A stretch of DNA of 64,000 nucleotides. It comes from Oceanococcus sp. GTDB taxonomy: Bacteria; Pseudomonadota; Gammaproteobacteria; Nevskiales; Oceanococcaceae. Location of the stretch: the NCBI GenBank assembly GCA_030147945.1, contig JASBUL010000016.1, positions 1 through 64,000 of the forward strand, in the 5' to 3' direction. The stretch's first letter is position 1. Every line of letters begins with the position of its first letter. Positions 26,627 through 36,572 of this stretch are shown here, in pieces. Made by a program: the position numbers and the translations under genes. The notes beneath the pieces were generated by a model. The model was not told the origin of the DNA and made no database searches. It was given only the letters and a program-made list of their open reading frames with translations.

Positions 26627-28381
26627 ATGGCCGAGTACAAAGCCCCGGAACGAGACATCAAATTTGCCCTGCGCAACGTGCTCAACGTTGACCAGCTGGC
26701 CGAGCTGGAGGTCTTCGCCGACGCCACCCCTGACATCATCGACGGGGTCATCGACGAGGCCGCCAAATTCATCGAAGCGCGCCTGCTGCCGCTGCGCGAA
26801 TCCGGTGATGCCCAGGGCTGCAAGGTCGCAGATGGCGTGGTGACGGTGCCCGATGGTTATGCCGAGGCCTACCGTGATTTTGTCGAGTCCGGCTGGGTCG
26901 GCCTGTGCAACGATCCGCAATGGGGCGGCCAGGGCCTGCCCTACACGCTGTCCAAGGTGGTCGAGGAAATGACCTGCGCGGCCAACGTCGCGTTTGACCT
27001 GTACCCGAGCCTGACCAACGGCTGCTTCGAAGCCCTGCAGGCTCACGCCAGCGACGAACAGAAAGCCACCTACCTGCCCAAACTGGGCACCGGCGAGTGG
27101 ACCGGCACCATGTGCATCACCGAACCGCAGGCCGGTTCCGATCTCGCCTCGGTGCGCACCAAGGCGATCAAGCAGGCCGACGGCAGTTACCGCATCTCCG
27201 GCATGAAGATCTTCATCACCTCCGGCGAACACGAGATGACCGACAACATCGTGCATTACGTGCTGGCCCGCTGTGATGACTCGCCTGAAGGCATCAAAGG
27301 TCTGTCGACCTTCATCGTGCCCAAATATCTGGTCAACAGCGACGGCAGCCTGGGCGAACGCAACCCGGTCAAGTGCCAGGCCATCGAGCACAAGATGGGC
27401 ATCAACGCTTCGGTAACCTGTGTGATGGTGTTCGAAGAGGCCATCGGCTATCTGGTCGGCGACCAGAACCGCGGCATCATGAACATGTTCACGATGATGA
27501 ATCTGGCCCGCATCATGGTCGGCTACCAGGGTCTGGGCCAGGCCGAACTGGCCACCCAGAACGCCATCCGCTACGCCAAGGAACGCATCCAGGGCAAAAC
27601 CCTGACCGGCGGCGACGGCCCCATCGCCGATCACCCGGATGTGCGGCGCATGCTCATGACCATGAAGGCCTACACCGAAGCCGCCCGCGTGATGGCCTAC
27701 GAAACGGCCATTCACGTCGACCTGGCGCATCAGCACCCGGATGCTGCCGTGCGTGAAGACGCCAACGACTGGGTCGAACTGACCACCCCACTGGTCAAGG
27801 CCTTCTGCACCGATCTGGCGGTGGACAACGGCAGCAGCGCGATCCAGGTCTACGGCGGGCACGGCTTTATCAAAGAGCACGGCATCGAACAGATCGTGCG
27901 CGACTCCAAAATCCTGTGCCTGTACGAAGGCACCAACGGCATTCAGGCCATGGATCTGGTGCGCCGCAAACTGCAACTGCATGGCGGTCGCCTGGCCCAG
28001 CGCTTCTTCGACCGCGTGCGTGTGGCGATCAATGATGCCGAGTCCGAACTGGACTTCATCAGCACCCCGCTGGACCGCGCCCTGACCGCCCTGGAAACCA
28101 CCACCCAGTGGCTGCGCGACCGTTTCAACGACAACCCCAACGACGCCGGGGCCGGCGCTGTGCAATATCAGCGCGCCTTTGCCCTGACCATGCTTGGCTA
28201 CAACTGGCTGCGCATGGCGGATGCCGCTCTGGCCTACACCGACGACGCGGACTTCAAAGCCGCCAAGCTGGCCACTGCACGCTTCTTTGCCGCACGCTTG
28301 CTGCCGGAAGTGCACAGCCTGCTCGAAGCGGTGGAAGCGGGCGACAACGGCATGATGGATCTGGCTCTGGACGCGTTCTAA
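26627..28381 (+). CDS. Acyl-CoA dehydrogenase (large, ~580-residue class)
   Basis: FAD enzyme that introduces the alpha-beta double bond of acyl-CoA in beta-oxidation. The FAD/substrate motif [16 protein letters not shown] and the catalytic glutamate region [15 protein letters not shown] are present, followed by an extra C-terminal helical domain. The N-terminal [15 protein letters not shown] segment marks the 3-methylmercaptopropionyl-CoA dehydrogenase-like (DmdC-type) subgroup, which also includes long-chain enzymes. Substrate is uncertain. It ends at a shared bidirectional terminator facing the FabH-like gene. Confidence 0.92.
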   Translation: MAEYKAPERDIKFALRNVLNVDQLAELEVFADATPDIIDGVIDEAAKFIEARLLPLRESGDAQGCKVADGVVTVPDGYAEAYRDFVESGWVGLCNDPQWGGQGLPYTLSKVVEEMTCAANVAFDLYPSLTNGCFEALQAHASDEQKATYLPKLGTGEWTGTMCITEPQAGSDLASVRTKAIKQADGSYRISGMKIFITSGEHEMTDNIVHYVLARCDDSPEGIKGLSTFIVPKYLVNSDGSLGERNPVKCQAIEHKMGINASVTCVMVFEEAIGYLVGDQNRGIMNMFTMMNLARIMVGYQGLGQAELATQNAIRYAKERIQGKTLTGGDGPIADHPDVRRMLMTMKAYTEAARVMAYETAIHVDLAHQHPDAAVREDANDWVELTTPLVKAFCTDLAVDNGSSAIQVYGGHGFIKEHGIEQIVRDSKILCLYEGTNGIQAMDLVRRKLQLHGGRLAQRFFDRVRVAINDAESELDFISTPLDRALTALETTTQWLRDRFNDNPNDAGAGAVQYQRAFALTMLGYNWLRMADAALAYTDDADFKAAKLATARFFAARLLPEVHSLLEAVEAGDNGMMDLALDAF

Positions 28382-28404
28382 GGTTTCTCGCCATTTACGA
28401 GTAC

Positions 28405-28436
28405 AAAAAAGGCGGGTCTCGAACCCGCCTTTTTTA
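28405..28436. terminator. Bidirectional Rho-independent terminator
   Basis: GGCGGGT/ACCCGCC (28411-28417 with 28423-28429) form a stem flanked by six A on the left and six T on the right. It therefore terminates both the acyl-CoA dehydrogenase and the convergent FabH-like gene. Confidence 0.9.
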
Positions 28437-28450
28437 TGTCCTAGCTTCGC

Positions 28451-29458
<1,008 letters not shown>

Positions 29459-29625
29459 TGCTCGCTCCGGTGATTGATCCGTCGATAGTAACAGGTGTCG
29501 CCCGCCCCGGGATGGCGTAAATGAGTGAGCCTGACAGGCCGCCAAGCCTGCCCCACGGCGCTTCAAGCACCATCGACCACGGCCGAAGCAGTCGGACCGC
29601 GATCCGCCGAGATGACATCAACATT

Positions 29626-29637
29626 GATTTATTCGAT
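29626..29637 (+). repeat. Direct repeat copy 1, candidate regulator site
   Basis: GATTTATTCGAT, repeated exactly at 29668-29679 with a 42-base start-to-start distance (four helical turns). It lies in the divergent region between the KAS III-like and LysR genes. LysR regulators often bind paired sites here. Confidence 0.6.
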
Positions 29638-29667
29638 GTCTAATGGAATATTTGCCGCATTAATTTC

Positions 29668-29679
29668 GATTTATTCGAT
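29668..29679 (+). repeat. Direct repeat copy 2, abutting the LysR start codon
   Basis: Second exact copy of GATTTATTCGAT. It ends two bases before the ATG at 29682, so a protein bound here would also block translation start or promoter use of the LysR gene. It contains two TCGA elements, giving local dyad symmetry. Confidence 0.6.
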
Positions 29680-29681
29680 AT

Positions 29682-32216
29682 ATGGAGACACCCCCACGCA
29701 TCAGCCTTGATCAATGGCGCGCCCTGCTCGCGGTGGTCGATCACGGCGGCTATGCCCAGGCCGCGGCGGCACTGGACAAAACGCAGTCCAGCATCAGCTA
29801 CGCCATCCACAAGATGGAGAATTTGCTCGGCCTCAAGGTGCTGGAGGTTCGCGGCCGCAAAGCGCAGCTCACCCGCACCGGTCAGATGCTGGTGCGTCGC
29901 GCACGCAATCTGGTCGACGAAGCCGGCGAACTGGAGGCGGCCGCACGCCACGCCGCCGGGGGCTGGGAAACGGATGTGCGTCTCGCGGTCGATCAGGCCC
30001 TGCCCGCCACCAGCCTGCTTCAAACGCTGAAGCAGTTTGCCGCGCAAGCACCCCAAACCCGCGTGCACGTGCTTGAAACCACAGCACAGGGCTGTGACCA
30101 CAGCCTGCTGCACGGCCACGCCGATCTGGCCGTCAGCGCACACGTCCCGATCGGCCTGCTGGGCACCCCCCTACTGCCGATACAGCTCGTTGCAGTCGCC
30201 CATCCTGAACACCCACTGCACCACTTGCCGCATCCGCCTGGCCACCACGATCTGCGCGCCCATCGGCAACTGGTGCTGCACGACCACAGCCGCCATGACG
30301 ATGCGCTGGAACGCCAGCAGTACTGGACGCTGAATCACACACACAGCCTGATCGAGGCACTCCGACAAGGCCTGGGGTTTGCCTGGCTGCCGCGGCATGC
30401 GATTGAACAGCAGCTGGCGCAGGGACAGCTCAAAGCCCTGCCCCTGCGCGAGGGCGCCGAACGGCACATCACCCTGAATCTGATCTTTTCCGACCCCGAC
30501 ACGGCCGGACCCGCCACCCGCGAGCTCGCTCGCCTGCTGCGCCTGAGCGCAGCCCAACACGCAGAGTCACAAGACTGCGAGGAGACACAAGACATGAAAC
30601 GTATCGGCAAACGCTACCGCACCGGCCGCGCTGACGCGCACTACGACGCCATCGTGATCGGCTCGGGCATCGGCGGCCTTTGCAACGCCGCCTTGCTGGC
30701 CAAGCTCGGACAGAAAGTCGCCGTGTTTGAACAGCACTACACCGCGGGCGGCTTTACCCATTCCTACGAGCGCGAAGGCTACGAATGGGATGTCGGCGTG
30801 CATTACGTGGGCGAAGTCCACAAACCGCATTCGCCGCTGCGCCGCATCTTTGACGTGATCAGCGAAGGGCGGCTTGAGTGGGCGCCGATGGACGACATTT
30901 ACGACCGCATCATCGTCAATGGCCGCAGCTACGATTTCCCGGCCGGGCGCGACAACTTCGTGGCCGCCATGAAGGGCTACTTCCCCGACGAGGCCGCTGC
31001 GATCGATGCCTATGTTGAGCTAGTCGACAGCGTCGCCCGGGCCGCGCGCAAACTGCTCGCCGGACAGGCCATGCCGCCCTGGCTGGCCAAGGCATACAAC
31101 ATCACCCGCGGCATGCAGATTCCCAAGCAAACGCTGATGAAAACCCGCGATGTACTGGAATCACTGACCAGCAATCAGGAGCTCATTGCCGTCCTGACCG
31201 GCCAGTGGGGCGACTACGGCATGGTCCCGGCCGAGGCCACCTTTTTCATGCACGCCTCGGTGGTCAAGCACTACTTCGGCGGCGGCAGCTATCCGGTTGG
31301 CGGCTCATGGAAAATTGCTGAAGCCATCGTGCCCACCATTCGCGCTGCAGGCGGGGAGGTGTTCACCTACGCCCGGGTGGATGGCATCCATCTCGAAAAT
31401 GGTAGCGCGGCCGGGGCCCGCATGGACAACGGCGACATCATCCGCGCGGACAAGATCATCAGCGCCACCGGCGCGCGTATCACCTATGAAAAGCTGCTAC
31501 CCGAAGAGACCCGCAGCAAGCTGGGCGTCGCGCGTAAGATGCAGAGCGTGAAACCCTCCAGCGCTCATCTGTGCCTGTACGTCGGCCTCAAGGGCAGCGC
31601 CGAGGAACTCGATATCCCCAAAACCAACTTGTGGATCTACCCCTCCGCCGATCACGAGGGCAACATCGAGCGCTTTCTCGCCGACCCCAGCCAGGACTTC
31701 CCGCTGCTCTACATCAGCTTCCCCTCGGCCAAGGATCCCGAGTGGCCACACAATTACCCGGGCAAAAGCACCGTCGAGGTTCTGACTCTGGGGCCATACG
31801 ACTGGTTTGAAAAATGGCAGGACAAAACCTGGAACCAGCGCGGCGAAGACTACGAGGCGTTCAAGGAGCAGTTCTCAAAGCGCCTGCTCGATGAACTGTT
31901 CAAGCATATGCCGCAACTCAAACCGGCCCTGGACTACTACGAGCTGTCCACGCCGCTGTCCACGCAGTGGTTCCAGCTTAACGATCGCGGCGAAATCTAC
32001 GGTCTGGATCATGACCCCGAGCGCTTCAAGCAAGACTGGCTGCACCCTGTTTCCCCGATCAAGAACCTCTACCTGACCGGCCAGGATGTGGTCACGGCCG
32101 GCGTTGGCGGCGCCCTCATCGGCGGACTCATGACCACCGGCGCGATGCTCGGCCCACGCAAGTTTCAGGACGTCATGAAGCTGCTCAAGACCTGGCAGCC
32201 CGAAACCGCCAACTGA
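29682..32216 (+). CDS. LysR-type regulator in frame with phytoene-desaturase-like FAD oxidoreductase (apparent fusion)
   Basis: One uninterrupted 844-codon frame. Residues 1-60 are a LysR helix-turn-helix (YAQAAAALDKTQSSISYAIH), and residues about 95-290 are an effector-binding domain. After a 12-residue polar link, M305 (ATG 30594) begins a complete 540-residue oxidoreductase with FAD motif VIGSGIGGL, GVHYVGEV, and the C-terminal NLYLTGQDV...GALIGG of the CrtI/retinol-saturase group. GAGGAG lies nine bases before ATG 30594, so the enzyme may also be made alone. No ribosome site precedes ATG 29682. Confidence 0.75.
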   Translation: METPPRISLDQWRALLAVVDHGGYAQAAAALDKTQSSISYAIHKMENLLGLKVLEVRGRKAQLTRTGQMLVRRARNLVDEAGELEAAARHAAGGWETDVRLAVDQALPATSLLQTLKQFAAQAPQTRVHVLETTAQGCDHSLLHGHADLAVSAHVPIGLLGTPLLPIQLVAVAHPEHPLHHLPHPPGHHDLRAHRQLVLHDHSRHDDALERQQYWTLNHTHSLIEALRQGLGFAWLPRHAIEQQLAQGQLKALPLREGAERHITLNLIFSDPDTAGPATRELARLLRLSAAQHAESQDCEETQDMKRIGKRYRTGRADAHYDAIVIGSGIGGLCNAALLAKLGQKVAVFEQHYTAGGFTHSYEREGYEWDVGVHYVGEVHKPHSPLRRIFDVISEGRLEWAPMDDIYDRIIVNGRSYDFPAGRDNFVAAMKGYFPDEAAAIDAYVELVDSVARAARKLLAGQAMPPWLAKAYNITRGMQIPKQTLMKTRDVLESLTSNQELIAVLTGQWGDYGMVPAEATFFMHASVVKHYFGGGSYPVGGSWKIAEAIVPTIRAAGGEVFTYARVDGIHLENGSAAGARMDNGDIIRADKIISATGARITYEKLLPEETRSKLGVARKMQSVKPSSAHLCLYVGLKGSAEELDIPKTNLWIYPSADHEGNIERFLADPSQDFPLLYISFPSAKDPEWPHNYPGKSTVEVLTLGPYDWFEKWQDKTWNQRGEDYEAFKEQFSKRLLDELFKHMPQLKPALDYYELSTPLSTQWFQLNDRGEIYGLDHDPERFKQDWLHPVSPIKNLYLTGQDVVTAGVGGALIGGLMTTGAMLGPRKFQDVMKLLKTWQPETAN
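30579..30584 (+). promoter_or_regulatory. Strong internal ribosome binding site before the oxidoreductase part
   Basis: GAGGAG nine bases upstream of ATG 30594, inside the LysR-oxidoreductase frame. It implies that the oxidoreductase (30594-32216) is, or recently was, translated as its own 540-residue protein. Confidence 0.65.
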
Positions 32217-32274
32217 TCCTGTCGGCCGATGTAACACCATGGGAGCGGCCGGCAACGCCGGTCGCAAGGCATCG

Positions 32275-32892
32275 CTACATCAGGTCCTCAGGGAGATCGA
32301 GGAAGGTCACCTCACCGCTCTCCATATCGTATTCGGCGCCGACGATAGCGAGCTTGCCGTCGTTGATCAGGCTTTCGAGTATCTGCGAGCCGGCTTTGAG
32401 CTGCTGCACCGAAGCCCGCACATTGGCGCGCACAGCGGCACCCATGAGCTTGCCCTGATCATCCCAGGCGCCACGCTCCATCAGCGGCTTGAGCGCCGGC
32501 TCGATGCGGCTGACGATGGAGCGCAGATTGCGTGATGCCCCGGCCGTCGGCGCGCTCATCTCGCTGAGCGTTGCGGTTACCGCCCCGCAGGACCCGTGCC
32601 CCAGCACGACAACCAGTGGCGTTCCGAACTGGGTGGCAGCGAATTCAACGCTGCCGATCTGGGTCGGCGCAACAATGTTGCCGGCGACGCGAATAACAAA
32701 CAGATCCCCCAGGCCCTGATCGAATACCAGCTCGGCGGGCACCCGGGAGTCCGAACACCCCAGAATGACGGCGAAGGGGGACTGCCCGGCAGACAGCTCG
32801 CTGGGCAGCCGATCAGGCAATTTGAGCAAGCGCTCTACAAAACGGCGATTGCCTTCGCGCAGCCGGTCGAGGGCTTCGGTAATTTGTGGCAT
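32275..32892 (-). CDS. Beta-class carbonic anhydrase
   Basis: Zinc enzyme of 205 residues interconverting CO2 and bicarbonate. Zinc ligands C46, H99 and C102 and the Asp-Arg dyad D48/R50 are present (CSDSRVPAE, LGHGSCGAV). No signal peptide, so it is cytoplasmic. The ATG overlaps the proQ stop (TGATG), so it is translationally coupled to the RNA chaperone gene. Confidence 0.93.
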   Translation of the reverse strand: MPQITEALDRLREGNRRFVERLLKLPDRLPSELSAGQSPFAVILGCSDSRVPAELVFDQGLGDLFVIRVAGNIVAPTQIGSVEFAATQFGTPLVVVLGHGSCGAVTATLSEMSAPTAGASRNLRSIVSRIEPALKPLMERGAWDDQGKLMGAAVRANVRASVQQLKAGSQILESLINDGKLAIVGAEYDMESGEVTFLDLPEDLM

Positions 32893-33320
32893 CAGGTCGT
32901 GATCTTGGAGAGTTTTTTCATCCAGCGATCGGCGCGCTGGTCCTGCACCTTGCGCTCGCGCACACCCTTCATGCGCTCACGAATGACGGCCACCTTTTCT
33001 TCGGCAGCCTTGGCATCTTCGGCACTGACGGTCCCGACCGCTCGACCCTCCAGGTCAATGCGCTCGGCCTCCGCCTGGATGGACAACTGATAACCCAGCG
33101 CACCGGTGTACCAGCGCAAGGCACTGGTCAGCTGGTAACTGGCCAACTGGTTGCCCTCGTCGGCGAGGATATCCTTGTGTATGCCGATCTTCAGCGGCTT
33201 GCGCGCTTTGGGATCGTCAAAGAAGGCCTGGGGGTAACGGGCGATCAGCGCCGGCAACCATTCCTCACGGGCACGGCGACTGCGCTGCTGGTTTTTCTTA
33301 CGCGTTTGAGAATCGGACAT
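32892..33320 (-). CDS. ProQ/FinO domain RNA-binding protein
   Basis: A 142-residue RNA chaperone. The FinO core is visible as ALIARYPQAFFDDPKARKPLKIGIHKDI followed by ALRWYTGALGY; these stretches form the concave RNA-binding face. The N-terminus is Arg/Lys rich and the C-terminal Ala/Glu/Lys helix is short, with no separate Tudor-like domain as in E. coli ProQ. Such minimal ProQ proteins bind structured sRNAs and mRNA 3' ends. It may belong to the bactofilin transcript, 76 bases after the unknown gene. Confidence 0.88.
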   Translation of the reverse strand: MSDSQTRKKNQQRSRRAREEWLPALIARYPQAFFDDPKARKPLKIGIHKDILADEGNQLASYQLTSALRWYTGALGYQLSIQAEAERIDLEGRAVGTVSAEDAKAAEEKVAVIRERMKGVRERKVQDQRADRWMKKLSKITT

Positions 33321-33396
33321 GGCCTGAATCAGCCGAAGACAGAGGGCCGTAATACGGTCGTGAGCCTGATTCTACCTTGGGACGCGAAAAAGCGCG

Positions 33397-34104
33397 TCAA
33401 CCGACCGTCAGAACGCCCTCCGGAACCTCGGGCGGCGCATCACTGTGCGCGCCTTTAAGACGCAGAATGTACTCCTGAAAACCACTGCGCAGCATCATCA
33501 CGCGGTCAATGCTGTAGCCCGGCAGACAGCGCTCCAGTTCCTTGGGCGCCATGCGCGGCGATTCCCGCATGCGCTCGACGCGTGGACGAATTTCCACCGC
33601 ATCACGCCCGAACGGCGTGTAACGACAGGGTTGCGCAGGCATCTCCGGAGAGCTGTACGCCATCAACGCATGCATCTGGGCGTGTGGCGCACACAAACAC
33701 GCCACCTGTTCCATCACCACGCTGATCACGTTGCGCGGCAGGTAGTTCAGAAAATCCCAGCACAGCACAACATTGGGCCGATGCGCCGGATCATGCGGTA
33801 TCGCCGCACGAATACGGCGTACCAAATCTTCCGCCGTGCTGGCCTGCTTGAAGCTGGCCAGCGCCTGCGGAAAGTTCACGATATCGACACGACAATGCAT
33901 GTCATTGAACAGCGCGATACCGGCCTGACTCGGCGGTGCAAAATCCAGCACGACACAACGCCCGCCCGACGCCGCCCGCTCGATCAATTCGGCGAACAGC
34001 GGCAAACGTTCTGTGACAGGGGCTTCAACCGGCGCGGGCGTCTCGGGTCGCGCGCTCCGGCCACCGCCCGAAAAGGGGAAGCGTCTCAGTCGGGCGCCTT
34101 GCAC
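33397..34104 (-). CDS. Hypothetical protein, degenerate methyltransferase-like
   Basis: A 235-residue protein with no clear family. The segment CVVLDFAPPSQAGIALFN...CRVDIVNF and later NVVLCWDFLNYLPRNVISVVMEQV follows the beta-alpha pattern of class I methyltransferases, but the usual GxGxG SAM loop is replaced by APPSQ. The N-terminal 30 residues are Pro/Arg rich. The likely GTG start at 34104 is 15 bases after the bactofilin gene, implying one operon and perhaps a role near the cell surface or cytoskeleton. Confidence 0.65.
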   Translation of the reverse strand: MQGARLRRFPFSGGGRSARPETPAPVEAPVTERLPLFAELIERAASGGRCVVLDFAPPSQAGIALFNDMHCRVDIVNFPQALASFKQASTAEDLVRRIRAAIPHDPAHRPNVVLCWDFLNYLPRNVISVVMEQVACLCAPHAQMHALMAYSSPEMPAQPCRYTPFGRDAVEIRPRVERMRESPRMAPKELERCLPGYSIDRVMMLRSGFQEYILRLKGAHSDAPPEVPEGVLTVG

Positions 34105-34119
34105 ATTGCTGATCCGTGC

Positions 34120-34698
34120 TTACTTGGATGCGGCGTTCGATTCGGTCTTGCCGCTCGCGTCTTTGTCGCCAGCGGCATCTTTCACGGCCTCATCCTTGCG
34201 CTCCACCGCAACCGGCCGAGGCGGCACGGCGGCAACAGGCGAGCTCGGCTTCACCTCCGGCCTGGACGGCTGCAGCAGGTCGCCAAACTTGGCCTGCACC
34301 GCCTCCTTGATGGCATCCGGATCCATCTCTACCGAACCACGCAGATGCGCGCCATCTTCCAGCGACACACGCGGCGCCATGACAGCACCCTGGATACGCG
34401 CACTCTTTTTGATCGCAATCCGTTCAGCCGCATAGATATCGCCCTCGATGGTGCCGTCAACCACCACGACATTGGCAAAAGCCGTTCCGACGATACGCCC
34501 CTGGGAGCCCACCGCGAGCTGGTTGCTCTTGAGCACCACCATGCCGGTGATCTTGCCTTCAATCAGCAAGTCTTCCTCAGCATGCAAATCACCCTTGATA
34601 TGTGTCTTGGGGCCAATCGATGCGCCATCGCGGCGCATGGCCGTCTGCGACGGTTGAGGGTAGGGGTTATTGGCTGCCTGATTGTTTTCCGCTGACAT
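34120..34698 (-). CDS. Bactofilin
   Basis: Polymer-forming cytoskeletal protein of 192 residues. The central DUF583 beta-helix (about 25-125) shows the repeating pattern GDLHAEEDLLIEGKITG and GTIEGDIYAAERIAIK. Flanking tails are disordered: Asn/Gln/Pro-rich at the N-terminus and Lys/Ala/Pro-rich at the C-terminus. Bactofilins scaffold envelope enzymes and shape cells. No M23 peptidase partner is adjacent; an unknown protein and proQ follow downstream. Confidence 0.9.
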   Translation of the reverse strand: MSAENNQAANNPYPQPSQTAMRRDGASIGPKTHIKGDLHAEEDLLIEGKITGMVVLKSNQLAVGSQGRIVGTAFANVVVVDGTIEGDIYAAERIAIKKSARIQGAVMAPRVSLEDGAHLRGSVEMDPDAIKEAVQAKFGDLLQPSRPEVKPSSPVAAVPPRPVAVERKDEAVKDAAGDKDASGKTESNAASK

Positions 34699-34881
34699 AC
34701 AAACGTCCTGTTGCTGATGAGGTCGAAAAGTCGGGTTACATACTCTGCGCTTCCCGGACGCGAACATAAAGAGTCGGTGAGAAATTTCCGTGAAGAACGG
34801 AAACCACTTCAGCAGACCGAGCATGCGATGCAAAGTTCGAGCTGGCAACCGGTATCATCCGTCCCTTTGCGGATTCCTCGC

Positions 34882-35739
34882 ATGTCGCGCACCCAGCATT
34901 TCGTTCTGTGTTTTCGCTGCCCGGACAAACCCGGCATCATCGCCGCCGTTTCTTCATTTCTTTTTGAGCAAGGCTGCGACATCCGCGACGCGGCACAGTA
35001 CGGCGATCCGGACACCTGCAACTTTTTTGTCCGCATCCAGTTGGCAGCGCCCGCCGAACTCGATTGCGCCGAACTGGATGCACGCATCCAGCCATTGGTG
35101 CAAAGCCAGCAACTGGATTACACCCTGCATGACATGCAGCGGCGCATGCGCACCCTGATCGCCGTGTCACGCCAGGGCCATTGCCTCAACGACTTGTTGC
35201 ACCGCTGGCATTGCGGCCTGCTGCACACCGACATCGCCGGCGTCGTGTCCAACCACGAGGATTTCCGCCGCCTGACCGAGTGGTACGGCCTGCCCTTTCA
35301 TTACCTACCCATCAATGAGGGCGGCAAAGCCCAGCAAGAGCAGAAACTGCTGGATCTGATCACCCGGGGCAATGTTGATCTGCTGGTCCTGGCGCGTTAC
35401 ATGCAAGTGCTGTCCGAAGACCTGTGCGAAAAGCTGCAAGGCGCCTGCATCAATATCCACCACTCTTTCCTGCCCAGCTTCAAAGGCGCCAAGCCCTACC
35501 ACCGCGCCCACGAGCGCGGCGTCAAACTGATCGGCGCCACCGCACACTTCGTCACCCCCGATCTGGATGAAGGCCCGATCATCGAGCAGGACGTGGTGCG
35601 GGTGAACCACACCCACTCCGCCGAAGATATGGTGAACATGGGCCGCGAAGTCGAAGCCCGCGTGCTGGCCAATGCGGTGGGCTGGTATGTGGAACACCGC
35701 ATCATGCTCAATGGACAGAAAACCATCGTGTTTCCCTAA
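34882..35739 (+). CDS. purU: Formyltetrahydrofolate deformylase
   Basis: Hydrolyses 10-formyl-THF to THF and formate, balancing one-carbon pools. An N-terminal ACT domain (CFRCPDKPGIIAAVSSFLFEQ) is followed by a formyltransferase-fold domain with the catalytic Asn-His-Asp set (CINIHHSFLPSF, and TPDLDEGPII). The 285-residue length is typical. ATG 34882 starts at the ACT domain; longer in-frame starts run into the bactofilin promoter region. Confidence 0.94.
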   Translation: MSRTQHFVLCFRCPDKPGIIAAVSSFLFEQGCDIRDAAQYGDPDTCNFFVRIQLAAPAELDCAELDARIQPLVQSQQLDYTLHDMQRRMRTLIAVSRQGHCLNDLLHRWHCGLLHTDIAGVVSNHEDFRRLTEWYGLPFHYLPINEGGKAQQEQKLLDLITRGNVDLLVLARYMQVLSEDLCEKLQGACINIHHSFLPSFKGAKPYHRAHERGVKLIGATAHFVTPDLDEGPIIEQDVVRVNHTHSAEDMVNMGREVEARVLANAVGWYVEHRIMLNGQKTIVFP

Positions 35740-35844
35740 GCCTGACATTCGTCACGCGCCCGACTTGTTGCCATGCCATAACGCGTATGGTCAGGCGCGG
35801 GCGCATCACGCTGCCCGCAAACACCATCCACCAAGGAGCAGGCA

Positions 35845-36090
35845 ATGGCATACGTGACGATAGACGGGCAGAAGCTGGAAAAGGAACTGCTGGAGCTGGC
35901 CAAGCAGCACACCACAGGCCAGGGAGAAGGCAAGCTGTCCAAAGACGAGGTGGCCGATTTGTTCACATCGGCGCGCGACGGCGTTGCCGTCACCGACACC
36001 GAAAAAGCCACGCTGGCCTATATTCGGAAAAATTTCGAATTCACCGACGCGGCCGCAAAAGACTTCGATCTAGCTTTCAGCGCGCCTTAG
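35845..36090 (+). CDS. Small conserved acidic protein of unknown function
   Basis: An 81-residue soluble protein (MAYVTIDGQKLEKELLELA...). It is rich in Lys, Glu and Asp and helical by pattern, with a central DEVADLF...DTEKATLAYIRKNF stretch that I recognise as a conserved gammaproteobacterial module without an assigned role. An excellent AAGGAG site lies before the ATG. It has no signal peptide or cysteine. It is convergent with the next gene, 12 bases away. Confidence 0.7.
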   Translation: MAYVTIDGQKLEKELLELAKQHTTGQGEGKLSKDEVADLFTSARDGVAVTDTEKATLAYIRKNFEFTDAAAKDFDLAFSAP

Positions 36091-36102
36091 ACAGCGCTTG
36101 CC

Positions 36103-36546
36103 TCACAGAAAATTGAGGTAGTAACTCAGCGCACTGCTGTGCCGGCTGCGCACCCGCCAGCCGCTCAGCAGACTGTGAGAAAAGCGCCAATATTCCTGCC
36201 GCGCAGCCTGCTCCGGCAGGCTGTAGCGGACCTGCACGACAATCTTGTCCGAATCCCCCAAAGACAGCAGCGGCTTGCTGACCTTGGTCGACAACACCAT
36301 GATCGCATTGCGGTCGGCCAGATCGACTAGGCGCTGCATATCCTGCTCGCTCCAAGCGCCGTCGTGCGCATCCAGCGTCTTGCCCAACTGATTGCCCAGA
36401 TCATTGGCCAGCTCGGCTTTGACCGCTGCATGCAGGCGCGGATCGTCGCTGGAGCCAATGGTCATCAAACGCACACCGATCAGCGCCACAGCAATCACCA
36501 CCGCGGCCCAACCCTGAATTTTTGTCTCCACCCCTGACTCCCGCAT
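36103..36546 (-). CDS. Hypothetical membrane-anchored protein
   Basis: A 147-residue protein with one N-terminal transmembrane helix (WAAVVIAVALIGVRLM) and a probably periplasmic remainder. That part starts with a helical stretch (LHAAVKAELANDLGNQLGK) and ends in a beta-rich segment (KIVVQVRYSLP...EYWRFSHSLLSGW). I do not recognise a family. It is 26 bases downstream of the DUF3817 gene, probably co-transcribed. Confidence 0.6.
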   Translation of the reverse strand: MRESGVETKIQGWAAVVIAVALIGVRLMTIGSSDDPRLHAAVKAELANDLGNQLGKTLDAHDGAWSEQDMQRLVDLADRNAIMVLSTKVSKPLLSLGDSDKIVVQVRYSLPEQAARQEYWRFSHSLLSGWRVRSRHSSALSYYLNFL

Positions 36547-36572
36547 TACGGAGTCAAAACCATAGCAGACGT

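Noticed and set aside
26498-28315. Very long open frame on the minus strand continuous with the small lipoprotein frame
   Set aside because: It is exactly antisense to the acyl-CoA dehydrogenase. The residues are Gly/His/Ala/Gln-rich shadow sequence of a GC-rich gene, with no domain and no ribosome site; the lipoprotein start at 26497 has a proper signal peptide.
33381-33398. Hairpin GACGCG/CGCGTC at the end of the methyltransferase-like gene as a terminator
   Set aside because: It spans the stop codon and has no T tract after it on the minus strand; read-through into proQ is as likely.
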